A stretch of DNA of 64,000 bases from Flavobacteriaceae bacterium (GCA_013214065.1 JABSPK010000006.1:1-64000); one strand, 5' to 3'. Positions 44,466-53,505 are shown, counted from the first letter of the stretch. The notes: generated from the letters alone by a model not told the origin. Made by a program: numbers and translations.

Positions 44466-44759
44466 TTAGATGCGGATGCCTACCGGCAGCATCTCTTTGT
44501 ATTGTCTGTTTTTTCTCAAAAAGCCCGCGATATGTGGACTTGTAGGAACGACCCTTAGATTCTGTTCTTGGATCTGGTGCAACACCCCTTTGATGAAGTC
44601 TTCCTTAAAGCCTTCTTGGGAAATTTCTTCGGGAATGACCAGTTTGGTCAAAAATACCTTTCGCTCTTGGGATGAATACTCGATCTTGGCAAGATGTCCA
44701 TCGACTTTGGTTTCGAATTGACGCAAGAAACTATTGTCCTTAATTTCCATTTCAGTCAT
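44466..44759 (-). CDS. Small GNAT-like N-acetyltransferase (YjdJ/PF14542 type)
   Basis: 97 residues, the length of the minimal one-domain GNATs of YjdJ type. The order of parts fits: FETKVDGHLAKIEY, LTKLVIPEEISQEGFKEDFIKGVLHQIQEQ (helix after the acetyl-CoA loop) and RVVPTSPHIAGFLRKNRQY, close to the family end V.P.C.YV..Y...H. The expected glycine-rich loop is replaced here by SQEGFKED, so acetyl-CoA binding is less sure. ATG at 44750 is an alternative start. The 173 bp before the next gene hold an inverted repeat TCCCTA-N6-TAGGGA at 44897-44914 and no gene. Confidence 0.75.
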   Translation of the reverse strand: MTEMEIKDNSFLRQFETKVDGHLAKIEYSSQERKVFLTKLVIPEEISQEGFKEDFIKGVLHQIQEQNLRVVPTSPHIAGFLRKNRQYKEMLPVGIRI

Positions 44760-44932
44760 ATAGTTTAGTTAATATTGAGACTAGACAAAAAGATTACGAA
44801 GTCAAGACCCGTAATCCGCTAGTAGTTAATCCCCTAAAAACCGTGTGCAAAAAATGTAGGATGTGATGCAAACGGAAGGCAAAATTAGTTAAAAAATCCC
44901 TAATTTCCTAGGGAAATCGACCATATACACTA

Positions 44933-45610
44933 ATGTCCGACAGGAAGACCGTTATATACCTCATGCCCGGAATGGCCGCCAATCCATCCATATTCGATGG
45001 CTTGAAATTGTCCGAAGATCGGTTCGAACTGATCCGTTTGCAATGGTTTGTTCCCGACCCCGGAATGTCGTTGGCGCAGTATGCGCAAAAAATGGCAACA
45101 CATATCAAACACAGCAAACCGATTCTCCTTGGGGTCTCTTTCGGGGGGATGTTGGTGCAGGAAATGGCCAAACACATGCCCGTAGAGCGCATCATTGCCG
45201 TTTCTTGCGTGAAACGTACTGACGAACTCCCCAAACGCATGCTTTTCGCGAAGTACACCAAAGTCCATAAACTTTTGCCCACCGGGTTGGTGAACAACGT
45301 GGAACTTTTGGCCAAATACGCTTTTGGTGAGACCGTGACCAAACGTTTGGCCCTATACGAACAATACCTCTCGGTACGTGATCGTCGCTACATTGACTGG
45401 GCCATCGATCAGATCGTGAATTGGAAGCAAGACGATCCACCTTCCAACCTGGTGCACATCCATGGGGATAAGGATGCTGTGTTCCCCATAGTGAACATCA
45501 AGGATTGCATACCCGTCCAGAACGGCACGCATACGATGATCATCCACAGGGCCCGTTGGTTCAATGAGCACTTGCCGGCGATTATTTTGGAAGGAGCTCA
45601 CGGGAAGTAG
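44933..45610 (+). CDS. Alpha/beta hydrolase
   Basis: 225 residues of a compact alpha/beta hydrolase. The nucleophile elbow is GVSFGGM (Ser in G-x-S-x-G, near residue 67). HIHGDKDAVFP carries the likely acidic residue, and HTMIIHRARWFNEHLP the catalytic His. There is no signal peptide. The substrate is unknown; the family includes esterases and lactone hydrolases. The following lytic transglycosylase gene starts 31 bp downstream and may share the transcript. Confidence 0.82.
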   Translation: MSDRKTVIYLMPGMAANPSIFDGLKLSEDRFELIRLQWFVPDPGMSLAQYAQKMATHIKHSKPILLGVSFGGMLVQEMAKHMPVERIIAVSCVKRTDELPKRMLFAKYTKVHKLLPTGLVNNVELLAKYAFGETVTKRLALYEQYLSVRDRRYIDWAIDQIVNWKQDDPPSNLVHIHGDKDAVFPIVNIKDCIPVQNGTHTMIIHRARWFNEHLPAIILEGAHGK

Positions 45611-45641
45611 TATCTTGCAAAGGAATTAAGGAATCCATGAT

Positions 45642-46592
45642 ATGAAGTACCTCAAGAACGTATTGGCCACCATCGGCTTTTTGTTTGTCATCGCCACCTT
45701 CGTTTATGCCATACAAGCCTCTGGCGATGCACAACCAGACGATGCCATTGAAAACAAGGAAGACGATAAAAGTGTATCGGAAGCATACCGGATCAGTGCC
45801 ATTGCCATACCTGAGGACTTGAATTTCGCAGGAGAACCGGTTCCCATCGACGACCCTGAAATCATGGAACGGGTCGATCGTGAATTCTTGGTGAACACCT
45901 ATTGGCAATCGAATGCGCTTTTGTTGATGAAGCGTGCCAATAAGTACTTCCCTATCATTGAGCCGATTTTGGCCAAAAACGGAATCCCAGACGATTTTAA
46001 GTACTTGGCCGTTGCCGAAAGTGGTTTGATAGACGTGCCATCACCCGCCGGGGCATCCGGACTCTGGCATTTTATGAAGGGTACGGGCCGTGAATACGGT
46101 TTGGAAGTGAATGCCAATGTCGATGAACGGTATCACGTTCGCAAGTCGACCCAAGCCGCTTGTGAGTACCTAAAAAAATGGAAGGGTAAATTTAAAAGCT
46201 GGACGCTGACCGCCGCTGCCTACAATGCTGGGCCCGCCGGCATCCAGAAGTACATGCGCATCCAAAAGGTCGACGACTACTACGATTTGCTTTTAGGGCA
46301 AGAGACCGGCCGCTATGTGTTCCGGATCCTAGCGATCAAGGAGATTCTTTCCCATCCCGAAAACTATGGCTTTGAACTCGATGAGGCCGACCTGTACGAA
46401 ATGGTACCCACTTTTACGGTCGAAGTCGATACGGTTGTCAACAGCTGGGCTGACTTTGCCGGTCTTTATGAGATCAATTACAAAATATTGAAAAGACACA
46501 ATCCTTGGCTGCGTGAACCGCACTTGAACAATGCCTCGCGCAAAAAGTACGTCATCGAAATCCCGAACAAGGGGTATTACAAGGTCGATTAA
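45642..46592 (+). CDS. Lytic transglycosylase (MltD/SLT-like)
   Basis: 316 residues: an N-terminal signal or anchor helix (VLATIGFLFVIATFVYAIQA), a linker, and an SLT domain (about 110-240) with YLAVAESGL carrying the catalytic Glu, SPAGASGLWHFMKGTGREYG and AAAYNAGPAGIQKYM (landmarks AESGL, GLWHFM, AYNAGP). It should cut the MurNAc-GlcNAc bond of peptidoglycan to form 1,6-anhydroMurNAc, in the periplasm. The C-terminal ~75 residues resemble a single degenerate LysM-like binding part (INYKILKRHNPWL), fewer than in E. coli MltD. Confidence 0.9.
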   Translation: MKYLKNVLATIGFLFVIATFVYAIQASGDAQPDDAIENKEDDKSVSEAYRISAIAIPEDLNFAGEPVPIDDPEIMERVDREFLVNTYWQSNALLLMKRANKYFPIIEPILAKNGIPDDFKYLAVAESGLIDVPSPAGASGLWHFMKGTGREYGLEVNANVDERYHVRKSTQAACEYLKKWKGKFKSWTLTAAAYNAGPAGIQKYMRIQKVDDYYDLLLGQETGRYVFRILAIKEILSHPENYGFELDEADLYEMVPTFTVEVDTVVNSWADFAGLYEINYKILKRHNPWLREPHLNNASRKKYVIEIPNKGYYKVD

Positions 46593-46595
46593 GGC

Positions 46596-47111
46596 CTAGA
46601 TGCGCTTCATTTGCTGCTGCATCATCTTGATCTGTTCGGTCAGCATGTTGTTCTTATCCAATTTCTTGGCTTCGTTCAAAAGCGTGGTCGCCTCGCGCTT
46701 GCGCCGTTTTTGCATGGCGATACCGGCAAGGCTCAATTTGGCCATGGCCACGTCATAATCCATATTCAACCCTAATTTTAAAGCCTTTTTGAAGTACTTT
46801 TCAGCCTGTGTGAGGTTCTTTTGGGAATAAATGATGCCGTGCAGGTAGTTGTAATAGCCTTGTTGTTTGGTGATCAGGGCCGCTTCGGGGTTCTTGATTT
46901 TCGACAGCCATTTTTGGGTACCTTCCATATCCTGCTTCCGCATGCGCAAGAAAGCCAATAAGATGATCTCGTTCCTGAAGTACAGGAAAATGAAGATCCC
47001 TGAAAGGAGGATGAGGAAAATACCGTTGCCGATGTATCCTTCGATGAATTGATATACGGCGTAAGCGATGATCAGACCTGCTAAGATCAGTTTGAAGTTT
47101 TTATTGAACAT
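46596..47111 (-). CDS. Membrane-anchored TPR-like protein
   Basis: 171 residues. Two hydrophobic helices at the N-terminus (about 7-24 and 29-46) anchor a helical part with TPR-like repeats (LHGIIYSQKNLTQAEKYFKKALKLG, MAKLSLAGIAMQKRRKREATTLLNEAKKL; landmarks AEKYFKKALKLG and AKLSLAGIA). No catalytic motif is present; a scaffolding role is likely but unproven. Its ATG abuts the stop of the DUF6263-like gene with no gap (47111/47112), so the two are one operon. Confidence 0.75.
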   Translation of the reverse strand: MFNKNFKLILAGLIIAYAVYQFIEGYIGNGIFLILLSGIFIFLYFRNEIILLAFLRMRKQDMEGTQKWLSKIKNPEAALITKQQGYYNYLHGIIYSQKNLTQAEKYFKKALKLGLNMDYDVAMAKLSLAGIAMQKRRKREATTLLNEAKKLDKNNMLTEQIKMMQQQMKRI

Positions 47112-48002
47112 TTATTCCGTGATTAATTCGTAAGTGATTGTTTGGTTCAGGGTGGTCGGAATCTCGACACTGCCCAATTGATTCATAACAGAGGTTCCGG
47201 AGAATTCCCCTTTGACCATCATTTTTGTCATGAAACCGTTCGATTCCTTGGCTTGGATCATGGTTTCCAAATTGCCTTCAAGCGTTAGTGATAAGCTATC
47301 GTCTTGGTTTTGCATTGTAGCCTTGGCCGTACCCGAGATAGCGGTAGTGCCATTCGCGACCTGCTCTAACGTCCATTCATTCTCGGCATCTATTTTTCCT
47401 TCATAACGGGTTTGCCAGGTATCCCCGATGGTAACCGCCTTTGGTGGGTGGAAGAAGGTCATTTGTTCAAAACTCTGGGCGAGCCCGGACCCAAACTCCT
47501 TCTCCAGTGATTTTCGCATCATGACCATGGTGAACTCATCGGTAATATTGGCCGCTGCGATCATTTTGGTAATCAGTCCATCACTGCCCGAAGTTTCCAA
47601 TATCGCCCCTTGGCGATCCATCTTTAAGATAAGTTCATGGCCGATCAAGGCATTGAATATGGTCGACATGATATCGCCTTCGATTTTCTCACTAGCCCGA
47701 ACGTTCAAGACCTCGCCCTGCATACTCGAAGTCGATTTTATCGCAAAATCATCGAAGGTCATCACGATCGTGTGTACCCCATCTTCTACCGCCCGCACCT
47801 TGAAGGTGAAACGCCCTTCAAGGTCGTTGTTCAAAACATGGCTGGTGCCTTCAAGGGTCTGTGTCATTTGTTGTGTGGCCCGCTGGGTGATCTTGAACTC
47901 GTCACCGACTTGCAACCGATATCCCATGCTGTGCTGTGCCGTTAGGGTGCCCAACCCGAGCAGGGTGAGTAAAACGAACAAACGGGTGGGGTGAAATGAC
48001 AT
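47112..48002 (-). CDS. Secreted DUF6263-like protein
   Basis: 296 residues: a signal peptide (MSFHPTRLFVLLTLLGLGTLTAQ), then a beta-rich domain that begins YRLQVGDEFKITQRATQQMTQTL and contains TFKVRAVEDGVHTIVMTFDDF, typical of DUF6263 proteins. The C-terminal half repeats a similar fold (AVTIGDTWQTRYEGK). The function is unknown; it is probably periplasmic or outer-membrane associated. It is transcribed ahead of the TPR-like gene. Confidence 0.8.
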   Translation of the reverse strand: MSFHPTRLFVLLTLLGLGTLTAQHSMGYRLQVGDEFKITQRATQQMTQTLEGTSHVLNNDLEGRFTFKVRAVEDGVHTIVMTFDDFAIKSTSSMQGEVLNVRASEKIEGDIMSTIFNALIGHELILKMDRQGAILETSGSDGLITKMIAAANITDEFTMVMMRKSLEKEFGSGLAQSFEQMTFFHPPKAVTIGDTWQTRYEGKIDAENEWTLEQVANGTTAISGTAKATMQNQDDSLSLTLEGNLETMIQAKESNGFMTKMMVKGEFSGTSVMNQLGSVEIPTTLNQTITYELITE

Positions 48003-48026
48003 CAGGTGGGTTTATGATTTACGCAA

Positions 48027-48034
48027 CAAAACTA
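48027..48034 (-). promoter_or_regulatory. Putative -7 box of the DUF6263-like gene
   Basis: TAGTTTTG on the minus strand fits TAnnTTTG, 24 bp before the ATG. It lies back to back with the rpmH promoter. Confidence 0.4.
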
Positions 48035-48058
48035 ATACAAACTTTTTTTAGAAAGCAT

Positions 48059-48088
48059 TTGTCAAACTTAATAGTCTTCGTATATTTG
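48059..48088 (+). promoter_or_regulatory. Promoter of rpmH
   Basis: TTG at 48059-48061, 19-bp spacer, TATATTTG at 48081-48088: an exact consensus promoter 51 bp before the rpmH ATG. The leader contains a small imperfect hairpin at 48101-48120. Confidence 0.7.
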
Positions 48089-48139
48089 CGCCCAGAATTT
48101 CAAAAGGCCTGAGGGCTTTTACCCTATAAATCCTTCAAA

Positions 48140-48298
48140 ATGAAAAGAACATATCAGCCGTCGAAGCGGAAGAGAAGAAACAAACACGGTTTTAGAGAAC
48201 GTATGGCTACGGCTAACGGAAGAAAGGTTCTTGCCAGAAGAAGGGCAAAAGGAAGAAAGAAACTTTCTGTTTCATCAGAACCAAGACACAAAAAATAA
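48140..48298 (+). CDS. rpmH: 50S ribosomal protein L34
   Basis: 52 residues, [20 protein letters not shown] at the start and [22 protein letters not shown] later, an unmistakable L34. The C-terminal extension (VSSEPRHKK) is the form seen in Bacteroidota. It has its own promoter and terminator. The usual partner rnpA (RNase P protein) is not adjacent; carB follows instead. The protein is too short for common ORF length cut-offs. Confidence 0.97.
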   Translation: MKRTYQPSKRKRRNKHGFRERMATANGRKVLARRRAKGRKKLSVSSEPRHKK

Positions 48299-48321
48299 TG
48301 AGTGTCAATAACTTTTAATTT

Positions 48322-48357
48322 AAAGGTGCTAGTTTTTAAGATTAGCACCTTTTTTTT
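48322..48357 (+). terminator. Intrinsic terminator of rpmH
   Basis: Stem AGGTGCTA / TAGCACCT around an 11-nt loop, followed by eight T, 24 bp past the rpmH stop and 44 bp before carB. Confidence 0.88.
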
Positions 48358-48400
48358 GACCTATTTTTAGCGATTGAATACAAAGTAACACGATTAGAAA

Positions 48401-51253
48401 ATGCCCAAAAGAGACGATCTCAAATCGATTTTGATTATTGGTTCAGGCCCCATCATCATTGGTCAGGCCTGCGAGTTTGATTATTCTGGATCCCAAGCCC
48501 TGCGTTCCCTTCGGGAAGACGGTATCGAGACCATTTTGATCAATAGCAATCCGGCAACGATCATGACCGATCCTTCCATGGCCGACCATGTCTATCTCAA
48601 ACCTTTGAATACCAAATCGATTATTGAGATCTTGAAGGAGCATCCGCAGATCGATGCGGTCTTACCGACCATGGGTGGGCAAACGGCCTTGAACCTTTGT
48701 ATCGAAGCGGACGAAAAAGGCATTTGGGAAGATTTCAACGTAGAGATCATCGGGGTCGACATCGACGCCATCAATATTACCGAAGACCGCGAAAAGTTCC
48801 GCGAGTTGATGTTGAAAATCGGCATAGGGATGCCGCCACAAGCTGCCGCAACTTCTTTTTTGAAAGGAAAGGAAATCGCCCAGGAGTTCGGTTTTCCCTT
48901 AGTGATCCGGGCTTCGTTTACCCTCGGGGGAGCTGGAGCTTCCATTGTATACGAACCTGAGAAATTCGATGATCAATTGAGCCATGCCCTTGAAGTCTCG
49001 CCCATACACGAGGTGATGATCGATAAGGCCTTGATGGGATGGAAAGAATACGAGTTGGAGCTTTTGCGCGATAAGAACGACAATGTGGTCATCATCTGTA
49101 CCATTGAGAATATGGACCCTATGGGCATCCATACCGGTGATTCGATTACCGTAGCCCCTGCCATGACACTTTCTGACCGCACTTTCCAAAGGATGCGTGA
49201 TATGGCGATCCATATGATGCGCAGTATCGGTGATTTTGCGGGTGGATGTAACGTGCAGTTCGCAGTGAGCCCTGATGAACAAGAAGACATCATCGCTATT
49301 GAGATCAATCCGCGGGTATCGCGTTCTTCGGCCTTGGCCTCCAAGGCAACCGGATATCCGATTGCCAAAGTGGCCGCGAAATTAGCCATTGGCTATACCT
49401 TGGACGAGCTCCAAAACCAAATCACCCAGTCGACCTCGGCCCTTTTCGAGCCCACGATCGACTATGTGATCGTGAAGATCCCACGATGGAATTTCGATAA
49501 ATTCGAAGGTTCGGATCGCACCTTGGGCCTACAGATGAAGGCCGTAGGGGAGGTGATGGGAATCGGGCGTTCGTTCCAAGAAGCCTTACATAAGGCCACC
49601 CAATCGTTAGAGATCAAACGAAACGGCCTTGGAGCCGACGGAAAAGGCTATACCGATTATGAGACCATCATCCAAAAGTTGACGGTACCGAGCTGGGATC
49701 GCGTCTTTGTGATCTATGATGCCATTCAATTGGGTATTCCGCTCAAACGGATCTATGAGATCACCAAAATCGATATGTGGTTCTTAAAGCAGTATGAAGA
49801 ACTGCACCATCTCGAACTTGAGATCGCCAAATACACGGTAGAGAGCCTTCCTAAGGCCTTGTTATTGGAAGCCAAGCAAAAGGGATTTGCCGACCGCCAG
49901 ATCGCCCATATGCTCGATTGCTATGAAAGTGAGGTGCATAAGAAACGTATGGAAATGAGCATCAATCGGGTGTATAAATTGGTCGATACCTGTGCCGCTG
50001 AATTCGAGGCCATTACCCCCTATTATTATTCAACCTTCGAAGAAGAAATCGAGACCACCGATGGCAAACGCTATGTGGCCAACGATAGTGCGGTAACCGA
50101 TAAGAAGAAAATCGTGGTCTTGGGATCTGGGCCGAACCGGATCGGTCAAGGGATCGAATTCGATTACTGCTGTGTTCACGGGGTACTCGCCGCTGCCGAA
50201 TGCGGGTATGAGACCATCATGATCAACTGCAACCCAGAGACCGTATCGACCGACTTCGATACCGCTGATAAACTGTATTTCGAACCGGTGTTCTGGGAAC
50301 ATATCTACGACATTATCCTGCATGAAAAACCGGAAGGCGTTATCGTGCAATTGGGTGGCCAAACGGCTTTGAAGTTGGCCGAGAAATTGGATCGCTACGG
50401 GATCAACATCATCGGAACCAGCTTTAAATCCTTGGATTTGGCCGAAGATCGCGGTAGTTTCTCCACCTTGTTGAAAGACAACAACATCCCATACCCCCGA
50501 TTTGGTACTGCGGAAAGCGCTGATGAAGCATTGGACCTTGCCGATGAACTCGGTTTCCCATTGTTGGTCAGACCATCTTACGTTTTAGGTGGACAGGGAA
50601 TGAAAATCGTGATCAACAAAGAAGATCTAGAGGCCCATGTGGTCGACCTGCTTCGGAAAATACCGAACAACAAACTGTTATTGGACCACTATCTCGATGG
50701 GGCCATTGAGGCCGAAGCCGATGCCATTTGCGATGGCGAAGACATCTATATCATCGGAATCATGGAGCATATCGAACCTTGCGGTATCCACTCCGGCGAT
50801 TCGAACGCCACCTTGCCCGCCTTTAATTTGGGGGAGTTCGTATTGCAACAGATCAAAGACCATACGAAGAAGATCGCCCTTGCACTTAACACGGTCGGTT
50901 TGATCAACATCCAGTTTGCGGTCAAAGACGATACGGTATACATCATCGAGGCCAACCCACGTGCTTCACGGACGGTGCCTTTTATCGCCAAAGCCTATGG
51001 GGAGCCTTATGTGAACTATGCGACCAAGGTGATGTTGGGCGAGAAAAAGATCAAGGACTTTACGTTCAAGCCCGAATTGGAGGGCTATGCGATCAAGCAA
51101 CCGGTCTTCTCCTTCAACAAGTTCCCGAACGTCAATAAGAACCTTGGGCCTGAAATGAAGAGTACCGGAGAGAGCATCCTCTTTATCGATAGTTTGAAAG
51201 ATGATGATTTCTACAACCTTTACTCAAGGCGCAAGATGTATTTGAGCAAGTAA
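48401..51253 (+). CDS. carB: Carbamoyl-phosphate synthase large subunit, short form
   Basis: 950 residues with two homologous ATP-grasp halves: the first from GSGPIIIGQACEFDYSG with FTLGGAGASIVYE, the second from about residue 570 (GSGPNRIGQGIEFDY) with YVLGGQGMKIVI (each quoted as a landmark). It makes carbamoyl phosphate from bicarbonate, ATP and ammonia delivered by CarA, for pyrimidines and arginine. It ends around the point equivalent to E. coli residue ~940, so the C-terminal MGS-like allosteric domain is missing. The short form is usual in this group as far as I recall. carA is not in the window. Confidence 0.96.
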   Translation: MPKRDDLKSILIIGSGPIIIGQACEFDYSGSQALRSLREDGIETILINSNPATIMTDPSMADHVYLKPLNTKSIIEILKEHPQIDAVLPTMGGQTALNLCIEADEKGIWEDFNVEIIGVDIDAINITEDREKFRELMLKIGIGMPPQAAATSFLKGKEIAQEFGFPLVIRASFTLGGAGASIVYEPEKFDDQLSHALEVSPIHEVMIDKALMGWKEYELELLRDKNDNVVIICTIENMDPMGIHTGDSITVAPAMTLSDRTFQRMRDMAIHMMRSIGDFAGGCNVQFAVSPDEQEDIIAIEINPRVSRSSALASKATGYPIAKVAAKLAIGYTLDELQNQITQSTSALFEPTIDYVIVKIPRWNFDKFEGSDRTLGLQMKAVGEVMGIGRSFQEALHKATQSLEIKRNGLGADGKGYTDYETIIQKLTVPSWDRVFVIYDAIQLGIPLKRIYEITKIDMWFLKQYEELHHLELEIAKYTVESLPKALLLEAKQKGFADRQIAHMLDCYESEVHKKRMEMSINRVYKLVDTCAAEFEAITPYYYSTFEEEIETTDGKRYVANDSAVTDKKKIVVLGSGPNRIGQGIEFDYCCVHGVLAAAECGYETIMINCNPETVSTDFDTADKLYFEPVFWEHIYDIILHEKPEGVIVQLGGQTALKLAEKLDRYGINIIGTSFKSLDLAEDRGSFSTLLKDNNIPYPRFGTAESADEALDLADELGFPLLVRPSYVLGGQGMKIVINKEDLEAHVVDLLRKIPNNKLLLDHYLDGAIEAEADAICDGEDIYIIGIMEHIEPCGIHSGDSNATLPAFNLGEFVLQQIKDHTKKIALALNTVGLINIQFAVKDDTVYIIEANPRASRTVPFIAKAYGEPYVNYATKVMLGEKKIKDFTFKPELEGYAIKQPVFSFNKFPNVNKNLGPEMKSTGESILFIDSLKDDDFYNLYSRRKMYLSK

Positions 51254-51262
51254 TCCGAAGGG

Positions 51263-51898
51263 CTAAAAAGTAAGCGAGAACCCGGTTTCCAGACCAATAC
51301 TGTTATGCCCGTTGTTCGGAAAGTACAATTGGGCATTCGAACAGTGCCGTATCGCCAAGCGTAGGTCTACGGCAATGCCCTCGCCTTGCCAAAGGATACC
51401 CAGACCAAGAATGTCGGAAAAGGCCAATCCTTTTCGAAGCCGTTCGGTATGTTCGGTGCCGATCATGGGTCCGACGCTTCCCAATAGGTAGGGGTGCAGC
51501 TGCCCGATTTTCATGAACTGCCATCGCAACCCGATGTTGAGCGCATATTCCAAAAAACGTTTGTTTGTCGTATAGGTCGCCCGTTGATTAAGATAGTCGG
51601 GTCCACGGTTGGGCTGTATGAAAAAAGGATTCAGTAAACGATGTTCCGACCAATACAGGCTGGGTTCGACCAAGATCGCCAACAATTGCGCCCTTCGATG
51701 ATAAATCGTTTTTTCAAGTTGCACTTTGACGAAGCGGTTTTCGTATTGGTAATCCGGATTGTCAAAAGGGGCATACCCTTGAGAGGCGGCACCGATATTC
51801 ACACCGATACGATAGTCTCGGGTCGTTGACTCGCCGTGTTGCCCTACGACCGAAAAGGTCAAGGTACATAGCCATTTGGAAATCCAACAATTACGCAT
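51263..51898 (-). CDS. Outer membrane beta-barrel, PagL-like acyloxyacyl hydrolase / lipid A 3-O-deacylase candidate
   Basis: 211 residues from the ATG at 51898 (a TTG two codons upstream is the other option). A short signal sequence is followed by alternating strands of an eight-stranded barrel and a C-terminal Phe (GFSLTF). Near the C-terminus LRLAIRHCSNAQLYFPNNG matches the PagL active-site pattern R-H-x-S-N-A/G with the catalytic His and Ser two residues apart. PagL removes the 3-O-linked acyl chain from lipid A in the outer membrane. The assignment depends on this one motif and the size. It is convergent with carB, 9 bp away. Confidence 0.68.
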   Translation of the reverse strand: MRNCWISKWLCTLTFSVVGQHGESTTRDYRIGVNIGAASQGYAPFDNPDYQYENRFVKVQLEKTIYHRRAQLLAILVEPSLYWSEHRLLNPFFIQPNRGPDYLNQRATYTTNKRFLEYALNIGLRWQFMKIGQLHPYLLGSVGPMIGTEHTERLRKGLAFSDILGLGILWQGEGIAVDLRLAIRHCSNAQLYFPNNGHNSIGLETGFSLTF

Positions 51899-51975
51899 GA
51901 ACAACGAATTGATGGTCAGTGTCTTGTAAAGCTAAGGAATTCAGTCTTTACTACGGTAATCGATACAAGGGGGCG

Positions 51976-53388
51976 CTATCCCTTTTGCCACTCCGTATGG
52001 AAAATGCCATCACGATCGATTCGCTCATAAGTATGTGAACCGAAGTAATCCCGTTGCCCTTGGATCAGGTTCAATGGCAGGCGTTCCGAGGTGTAGGCGT
52101 CGAAATACGTCAAGGCATTCGACAGCCCGGGCAGGGGGATGCCATTAGTGGCCCCATAAGCGACCAATTTACGGGTAGCATCCACGGTACCTTGCACCTT
52201 GGTAACGAACGATGGGGAAAGTAAAAGGTTGGGTAATTTCGGGTCTTCACGGAAGGCTTCCGTAATATCGGCCAATAGTGCCGCACGAATGATGCAACCG
52301 GCCCGCCAGATCTTGGCGATTTCACCCAAATCCAGCTCATAGCCATATTCCTTACTAGCATCCGAAAGTTGGTGCATGCCTTGGGCATACGCCATGATGA
52401 AGGCGAAATAAAGGGCGTTTTCCGCCTTTTGGACCAAGGTATCCTTGACCACGCTTTCAGGTTCAGGGCGATCGTAGAGTGCGTCCGCTTTGATCCGTTC
52501 TTCCTTGAGGGCCGAGATTTCGCGCATGCTGACCGCAATATCGATGGTGGGTACGGGTATCCCTAGATCCATGGCATTCTGAGAGGTCCATTTACCGGTC
52601 CCTTTTTGTTTTGCCTTATCGAGGATCATATCGACCAAGCTCGCATCGGTTAAATCGTCTTTTTGGGCGAATATCGCTACAGTAATCTCGACTAAAAACG
52701 ATTGCAACCGACCTTGATTCCATGTGGTATAGGTTTGGTGGAGCTCACTATTGCTGAGTCCACCTGCTTTTTTGAGCAGGTCATAAATTTCGGAAGTAAG
52801 CTGCATCAACCCGTATTCAATGCCGTTGTGAACCATTTTGACATAGTTTCCGGCCGATTTAGGGCCCAAATAAGTGACACAGGGTTCGTTTTGGTATTTG
52901 GCCGCCACCGCTTCGAAAATCGGTTTCACATATTGGTACGCATCGCGGGATCCCCCCGGCATGATGCTCGGTCCCAAACGCGCCCCTTTGGCACCACCGG
53001 AAACCCCGGCCCCGAAAAAGTTAATGCCCTTTTCTTTCAGATAGGCTTCACGGCGATCGGTATCGGTGAAAAAGGAGTTGCCCCCATCGATGATGATATC
53101 ACCTGCATCGAGCAGGGGTAATAAACTTTCGATAACGGCATCGACGATTTTGCCGGCCGGTACGAGTAACATGATTTTCCGCGGACTGCTCAAGGCGTTG
53201 ACAAAGGTGGCCGCATCGGTGCTGGCGTTGACTTTATCGGGGTTTCCACCCTCTTCGATCAAGGCCGCGACCTTTTCCACATCCAAATCATTGCCAAATG
53301 CCGAAAAGCCATTATCGGCGACATTCAATATAAAATTCCGACCCATTACGCCAAGGCCGACCAATCCAAAGTCATAGGTGTTTGCCAT
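51976..53388 (-). CDS. gndA: 6-phosphogluconate dehydrogenase, decarboxylating
   Basis: 470 residues. The Rossmann motif GLGVMGRNF is at 11-19, followed by the substrate loop GVSGGAKGARLGPSIMPGG, the signature VHNGIEYG with catalytic Lys nearby (KMVHNGIEYG), and a C-terminal tail YFGSHTYERID that closes the dimer active site. It oxidises 6-phosphogluconate to ribulose-5-phosphate with NADP+ (the family default). It diverges from zwf-pgl, which supply its substrate. Confidence 0.95.
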   Translation of the reverse strand: MANTYDFGLVGLGVMGRNFILNVADNGFSAFGNDLDVEKVAALIEEGGNPDKVNASTDAATFVNALSSPRKIMLLVPAGKIVDAVIESLLPLLDAGDIIIDGGNSFFTDTDRREAYLKEKGINFFGAGVSGGAKGARLGPSIMPGGSRDAYQYVKPIFEAVAAKYQNEPCVTYLGPKSAGNYVKMVHNGIEYGLMQLTSEIYDLLKKAGGLSNSELHQTYTTWNQGRLQSFLVEITVAIFAQKDDLTDASLVDMILDKAKQKGTGKWTSQNAMDLGIPVPTIDIAVSMREISALKEERIKADALYDRPEPESVVKDTLVQKAENALYFAFIMAYAQGMHQLSDASKEYGYELDLGEIAKIWRAGCIIRAALLADITEAFREDPKLPNLLLSPSFVTKVQGTVDATRKLVAYGATNGIPLPGLSNALTYFDAYTSERLPLNLIQGQRDYFGSHTYERIDRDGIFHTEWQKG

Positions 53389-53444
53389 TCTTTTGTTTTT
53401 AGAGCACTGTTAAGACATCGCTAAGGGTGTGCGGCATCCTAAAC

Positions 53445-53452
53445 CAAACCTA
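53445..53452 (-). promoter_or_regulatory. Putative -7 box of gndA
   Basis: TAGGTTTG on the minus strand fits TAnnTTTG, 57 bp before the gndA ATG. A TTG lies 25 bp upstream, slightly too far. On the plus strand a near-match TATATTCG (53463-53470) may serve zwf. Confidence 0.35.
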
Positions 53453-53505
53453 AAATAAACGTTATATTCGTTACACTCAAATAAACTGCATTCCAAATTT
53501 TTTAA

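Noticed and set aside
44897-44914. Inverted repeat TCCCTA-N6-TAGGGA before the alpha/beta hydrolase gene as an operator
   Set aside because: Arms of six bases are short, no regulator is adjacent and no second copy was seen; it is noted but not called.
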